From IMG/VR virus record IMGVR_UViG_3300021964_012561, positions 50,637 to 114,636 of that record: a stretch of DNA of 64,000 nucleotides; one strand, 5' to 3'. Shown here piece by piece: positions 60,605 to 64,000 of the stretch. The notes beneath the pieces were generated by a model. That model ran no database searches, was not told the DNA's origin, and saw only the letters and a list, made by a program, of their open reading frames with translations. Numbering within the stretch: the first letter of the stretch is position 1; every line of letters starts with the position of its first letter. The stretch is from a virus. The position numbers and the translations under genes are program-made.

Positions 60605-60627
60605 AAAGACCTTTAAAAGGTCTTTTT
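60605..60627 (+). terminator. Intrinsic terminator
   Basis: AAAGACC at 60605-60611 pairs with GGTCTTT at 60619-60625; the inner TTT and AAA can extend the stem. The T-run 60623-60629 follows. Its last bases overlap the -35 element of the downstream UvsX promoter, a compact terminator-promoter junction. Confidence 0.85.
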
Positions 60628-60656
60628 TTGTATATCTTAAAGTAGTAAAGTATAAT
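60628..60656 (+). promoter_or_regulatory. UvsX promoter
   Basis: TTGTAT (60628-60633) and TATAAT (60651-60656) are separated by exactly 17 bases, and the -10 lies 20 bases before the UvsX start with an AAGGAG SD between. The arrangement and AAAGTATAAT context match the SSB promoter, suggesting that both genes respond to the same host or phage-modified RNA polymerase. Confidence 0.7.
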
Positions 60657-60676
60657 CAAAACAAAAAGGAGAAAAA

Positions 60677-61831
60677 ATGCCAAGTGATGATTTTACTAAA
60701 GACCTAATAAAGTCACTTAATAAAGAAAAAGGTGCAAGAGTTGCTTACAACCTCGCAGTTGATGATAGCCCAACTCACGTTAAAAGGTGGGTCAGTACAG
60801 GTAGTCAAATGTTAGACTATATTTGTGCTAATCAAAAAGGAGGCGGTTTACCTGAGGGTCGTATTGTAGAAATATTTGGACCTCCTTCGATTGGTAAATC
60901 ACATATCGCAACACAATTAGCACGTTCAACTCAACAAATGGGTGGAATTGTTGTATACATAGATACAGAAAATGCAACATCAGTTGATAATCTTCGTGCG
61001 CTAGGCGTCGATGTATCCTCACGTTTTGTATACGTTGATACACATTGTACAGAAGAAGTACTTTCAATTGCAGAAAAAACAATTCTTAAAGCCAAAGCAT
61101 TAGATAAAGATGTTCCTGTTACAATTATATGGGATTCAGTTGCTGCAACATCTCCAAAAGCTGAATTGTTAGGTGATTATGACAAAGAATCTATTGGTCT
61201 TCAAGCTCGTGCAATTTCTAAGGGTATGAGAAAAATAACAGGTGTTATTGGTCAAACTAATTCACTTTTAATTTGTCTTAATCAAATTCGAACTAAAGTT
61301 GGTGTAATGTATGGTGATCCAACAACAACTCCTGGCGGAAAAGCAATTCCATTTCATAGTTCAATTCGAATCAAACTAGGTGCCGGCCAACCAATTAAAG
61401 ATGGTGATGACGTAATTGGCATCAATGTTTCAGCAAAAACAATTAAAAATAAGGTTGCTCCTCCATTCCGAACAGCTAAATTTCAAATTCATTTTGGAAA
61501 AGGAATTGTTGAACACGAAGAGCTATTTGATTTGTTAAGAAAGCATGGTGAAGAGATAATTAATAACAAATCAATTAAGATCGCAGGTAGTGGACAATGG
61601 AAGAATTTTCAGGTTGTTTGTTGTGAGTCAGGCGAAGTACTTATTGAGAAAAAATTTAGAAAAACTGCTTTCAATGAATTAATGAAAGACCCTGATTACA
61701 AACCTTATCTCGATCAATTGGTAGAAAAAGCAATGGTAAAAGTTATGACAACAACTGATGGTATTGATATTGATGCAGAATCTTTATCAGAACTAGAAGC
61801 ATTACAAGCGGAAATGTTTGATGGCGAATAA
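60677..61831 (+). CDS. uvsX: UvsX (RecA-like) recombinase
   Basis: The 384-residue protein matches T4 UvsX (391). Walker A is GPPSIGKS (68-75), a catalytic-type Glu is in YIDTENA (near 98), Walker B is VTIIWDSVAA with Asp153, loop sequences follow (RAISKGMRKITGVIGQ then CLNQIRTKVGVMYGDPTTTPGG). It forms filaments on ssDNA, with gp32-like SSB and the Mre11-Rad50 fusion preparing ends, and drives strand invasion for recombination-dependent replication. The next gene overlaps its 3' end. Confidence 0.95.
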   Translation: MPSDDFTKDLIKSLNKEKGARVAYNLAVDDSPTHVKRWVSTGSQMLDYICANQKGGGLPEGRIVEIFGPPSIGKSHIATQLARSTQQMGGIVVYIDTENATSVDNLRALGVDVSSRFVYVDTHCTEEVLSIAEKTILKAKALDKDVPVTIIWDSVAATSPKAELLGDYDKESIGLQARAISKGMRKITGVIGQTNSLLICLNQIRTKVGVMYGDPTTTPGGKAIPFHSSIRIKLGAGQPIKDGDDVIGINVSAKTIKNKVAPPFRTAKFQIHFGKGIVEHEELFDLLRKHGEEIINNKSIKIAGSGQWKNFQVVCCESGEVLIEKKFRKTAFNELMKDPDYKPYLDQLVEKAMVKVMTTTDGIDIDAESLSELEALQAEMFDGE

Positions 61832-62774
61832 TCGCTGTCTTATTGTAGATGCCTACAATCTTTTTATTAGGCACTATGTTGCAAACCCAACAATGTCAAA
61901 AAACGGTGAACAAATCGGTGGCATTGTTGGGTTTTATAATAATTTAACAAAACTAATTGACAAGACCAATGCAAAAGATGTTTATATTATTTGGGAAGGC
62001 GGTGGTTCTGTCAGAAAAAAGAATGTTTATTCAGATTATAAAAGGCAGTCTCGCCCTGTCAAACTAAACAGGTATTATGATGACATACCTGACACTATGC
62101 AAAATAGAAATTATCAAATTAAAACCTTGATAAAATTTCTTGATAACTTTCCTGTGACGCAGTTATACGTGGAGGGTTCTGAAGCTGATGATGTTATTGG
62201 ATACCTATGCAAATACCGTTTTAAATCCAGACCTAAGGTGATTCTATCCTCAGATCATGATTATTATCAATTGCTCGACAATTTAACAATAATTTATTCA
62301 CCTACTTTAAAGTCTTTTGTTAATGAAAAATTTGTAATAGATAAATTTGGAATTCACCCAAGTAATTTTGCGTTAGCTAAAGCAATTGTAGGTGACAATT
62401 CAGATAATATTCCTGGTGTTCCTGGTGCAGGATTTAAAACGCTGGTAAAAGAATATGGCAATTTATTTCAAAATCCTGATTTTGATTCAAATCGTTTTCA
62501 ATTGTTTATTGAAAATTCAGCTAAAATGGAAAAATCTAAAAAGAAAATATATCGCAGTATTAAAGAAAACGAGGATATGATTGAAAGAAACTTTAAAGTT
62601 ATTAATCTTGACGTCGATAACTTAGCACATTACCAAATTAATAAACTTGAACAAAAACTTGAAAACCATCAAAAAACATATAATAATATAAACATACATA
62701 AATTACTAAATGAAAATGCAATTAACAGTATTGATGTCTACAATACAAAAATAATTTACAATAGACTACTATGA
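61821..62774 (+). CDS. FEN-like 5'-3' exonuclease (T4 RNase H type)
   Basis: I place the start at ATG 61821, one codon inside an in-frame TTG, so it overlaps UvsX by 11 bases. The 317-residue protein has the flap-nuclease residues: CLIVDAYNLF near the start, YVEGSEADDVIGYL (about 110-123), VILSSDHDYYQL and VGDNSDNIPGVPGAG (about 192-206), which includes the metal-binding Asp cluster and helix-hairpin-helix. T4 RNase H (305 residues) removes RNA primers from the lagging strand; this is the likely role. It precedes the helicase gene by 7 bases. Confidence 0.92.
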   Translation: MANNRCLIVDAYNLFIRHYVANPTMSKNGEQIGGIVGFYNNLTKLIDKTNAKDVYIIWEGGGSVRKKNVYSDYKRQSRPVKLNRYYDDIPDTMQNRNYQIKTLIKFLDNFPVTQLYVEGSEADDVIGYLCKYRFKSRPKVILSSDHDYYQLLDNLTIIYSPTLKSFVNEKFVIDKFGIHPSNFALAKAIVGDNSDNIPGVPGAGFKTLVKEYGNLFQNPDFDSNRFQLFIENSAKMEKSKKKIYRSIKENEDMIERNFKVINLDVDNLAHYQINKLEQKLENHQKTYNNINIHKLLNENAINSIDVYNTKIIYNRLL

Positions 62775-62781
62775 GGTACTA

Positions 62782-64000
62782 ATGAACATGTCCCCCGACC
62801 ATGTTGAAAGTTACTTTTCTAAATACGGACGACCGTTTCAAGAAAAGATTTTCCAAGCTATGTTGTCCGATCATACATGGGCAGCACAAATGATTGAAGT
62901 AATGACACCTGAGTATTTTGAACTAAAATACTTGACTTATCTTTGCGATCGACATTTTGGTTTTTATCATAAATATAAAAATTTTCCAACCCTTCAGTTA
63001 CTTGTTTCAATAATCAGAGATGAATTATCATCTGGCGACGATGTTATACTTCGTGAACAAGTAATTGAGTTTCTTTCGCGTGTTAAAAATCAAGGTAACG
63101 AAGGCGACCTTGAATACGTTAAAGAAAAAACATTAGATTTTTGCAAAAAGCAAGTTCTTAAGCAAGCTTTAGAAGATTGCGTTCAAGCCATAACAGCAGA
63201 AAATTATGAGTCAGTTTTGAGTATCATGAAAGATGCTGTTTCAAAAGGAACACCATCCACAATTGGACATGATTTCTTTGAAGATTATGAAGCACGCTTT
63301 ACTCGATTAACTCGTGTATGTTGCCCAACAGGTTTGGATCCTTTGGACAAAAAAGAAGTCCTAAATGGAGGTCTTGCACGTGGCGAAATAGGAGTTATTA
63401 CTGCACCAACAGGAGTTGGTAAATCACATTGGCTAGTTCATTGCGGCGCTGAGGCTCTTAAGCGTGGAAAAAACGTTTTACACTATACTTTCGAGCTAAC
63501 AGAAACAGCCGTAGGCGTTCGATATGACTCTCACCTTTGTGGTATTAACTCAACTGATGTCATCGACAAAAAAGAAGAAATTTTGAGTAGGTATGAAGGA
63601 AACGATTACGGACGATTGATAATTAAAGAATACCCGACAGGATCAGCGAGTATTATCACAATTAAGAATCATTTGGAGAAATTGGCAATGAAAGATTTCA
63701 AACCTGGATTAATCGTCATTGATTATGCAGACATTATGAGATCGACACGTCAATATGATTCTTTGCGTCATGAGCTTAAGTTGATTTATGAGGAATTAAG
63801 AAACTTAGCGATGGAACTAAAAATACCAATTTGGACAGCATCGCAAGCTAATAGAGAAGCCTCTGATAAAGAAGTTGTAGGTCTTGGCAATATGTCTGAA
63901 GCATATGGAAAAGCTATGGTTGCCGACGTTGTTCTTTCAATATCACGCAAACAATTAGAAAAAGCAACAGGAGCTGCACGCCTGTTCGTTGCAAAAAATC
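62782..64000 (+). CDS. Replicative DNA helicase (gp41/DnaB-like), 3' end cut off
   Basis: The frame starts at ATG 62782 (an alternative ATG is at 62788) after GAGGT and is open to the window edge, giving about 406 residues. The N-terminal domain is helical. The RecA-like motor has Walker A APTGVGKS (about 208-215), a Glu motif HYTFELTE, Walker B LIVIDYADIM and the Gln/Ser-containing WTASQANREA, all typical of DnaB-family hexameric helicases. T4 gp41 has 475 residues, so roughly 70 are missing. It unwinds the fork and works with the primase at 10862. Confidence 0.93.
   Translation, partial: MNMSPDHVESYFSKYGRPFQEKIFQAMLSDHTWAAQMIEVMTPEYFELKYLTYLCDRHFGFYHKYKNFPTLQLLVSIIRDELSSGDDVILREQVIEFLSRVKNQGNEGDLEYVKEKTLDFCKKQVLKQALEDCVQAITAENYESVLSIMKDAVSKGTPSTIGHDFFEDYEARFTRLTRVCCPTGLDPLDKKEVLNGGLARGEIGVITAPTGVGKSHWLVHCGAEALKRGKNVLHYTFELTETAVGVRYDSHLCGINSTDVIDKKEEILSRYEGNDYGRLIIKEYPTGSASIITIKNHLEKLAMKDFKPGLIVIDYADIMRSTRQYDSLRHELKLIYEELRNLAMELKIPIWTASQANREASDKEVVGLGNMSEAYGKAMVADVVLSISRKQLEKATGAARLFVAKN

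Noticed and set aside
1-64000. CRISPR arrays, insertion sequences, integrase or attachment sites
   Set aside because: No regularly spaced repeats, no transposase or recombinase motifs and no terminal inverted repeats were seen on either strand.

Overview
The window is a continuous 64-kb stretch of an AT-rich tailed-phage genome whose head, tail and replication genes resemble the T4 supergroup. The gene set includes a T4-type large terminase, portal, prohead protease, scaffold, major capsid protein, contractile-tail sheath and tube, a gp26-like zinc protein, a tape measure, gp32-like SSB, UvsX, a FEN/RNase H nuclease and a gp41-like helicase. The lineage is divergent: gene order differs from T4, many proteins are much longer, and most accessory proteins are unfamiliar. 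Genes are tightly packed with strong Shine-Dalgarno (SD) sequences and frequent ATGA overlaps. Nearly all lie on the plus strand. The sequence fits an uncultured marine phage of a bacterium that uses SD initiation, but I cannot identify the host. No tRNA, IS element, integrase or CRISPR array was seen.

Layout. 1-10.3 kb holds five large virion proteins, including ones with fibronectin-III-like and LamG-like folds; the first runs off the left edge. 10.3-17.5 kb mixes nucleic-acid enzymes (RuvC-like resolvase, primase, a one-chain Mre11-Rad50 protein) with an odd PAP2-Fic fusion and small zinc proteins. 18-28.5 kb is the packaging and head module (TerL, portal, core, protease, scaffold, capsid) and ends in a terminator. 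28.6-35.7 kb is an accessory region. It holds a two-gene minus-strand cassette (HExxH protein and DEDDh exonuclease), a strongly translated beta-rich virion protein behind a structured leader, and a run of small proteins sharing one N-terminal motif. 35.8-56.7 kb is the neck, tail and baseplate module, with two tandem sheath genes and a probable programmed frameshift just before the tape measure. 56.8-64 kb is replication and recombination: a miniature family-A DNA polymerase, SSB, UvsX, flap nuclease and the start of the helicase.

The most coherent unusual theme is a set of about a dozen proteins that begin with a short basic amphipathic segment of the type MK-[LI]-[TS]-R-x2-L-[RNK]-x-L-I-x-E, often followed by an [IL]-x-E site. 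T4-type prohead proteases cut after [IL]-x-E, and the capsid protein here has such a site at residue 61. I infer that these are capsid-targeting propeptides on proteins packaged with the DNA and delivered to the host. The cargo includes an HNH nuclease, a HiPIP-like Cys protein, a Cys/His-rich protein, a very basic protein, an annexin-repeat-like protein and perhaps an exonuclease. A second highlight is the 335-residue protein at 56.8 kb, which keeps the family-A polymerase signature residues in register but has no exonuclease domain. All identifications rest on reading motifs by eye; no database search was run.
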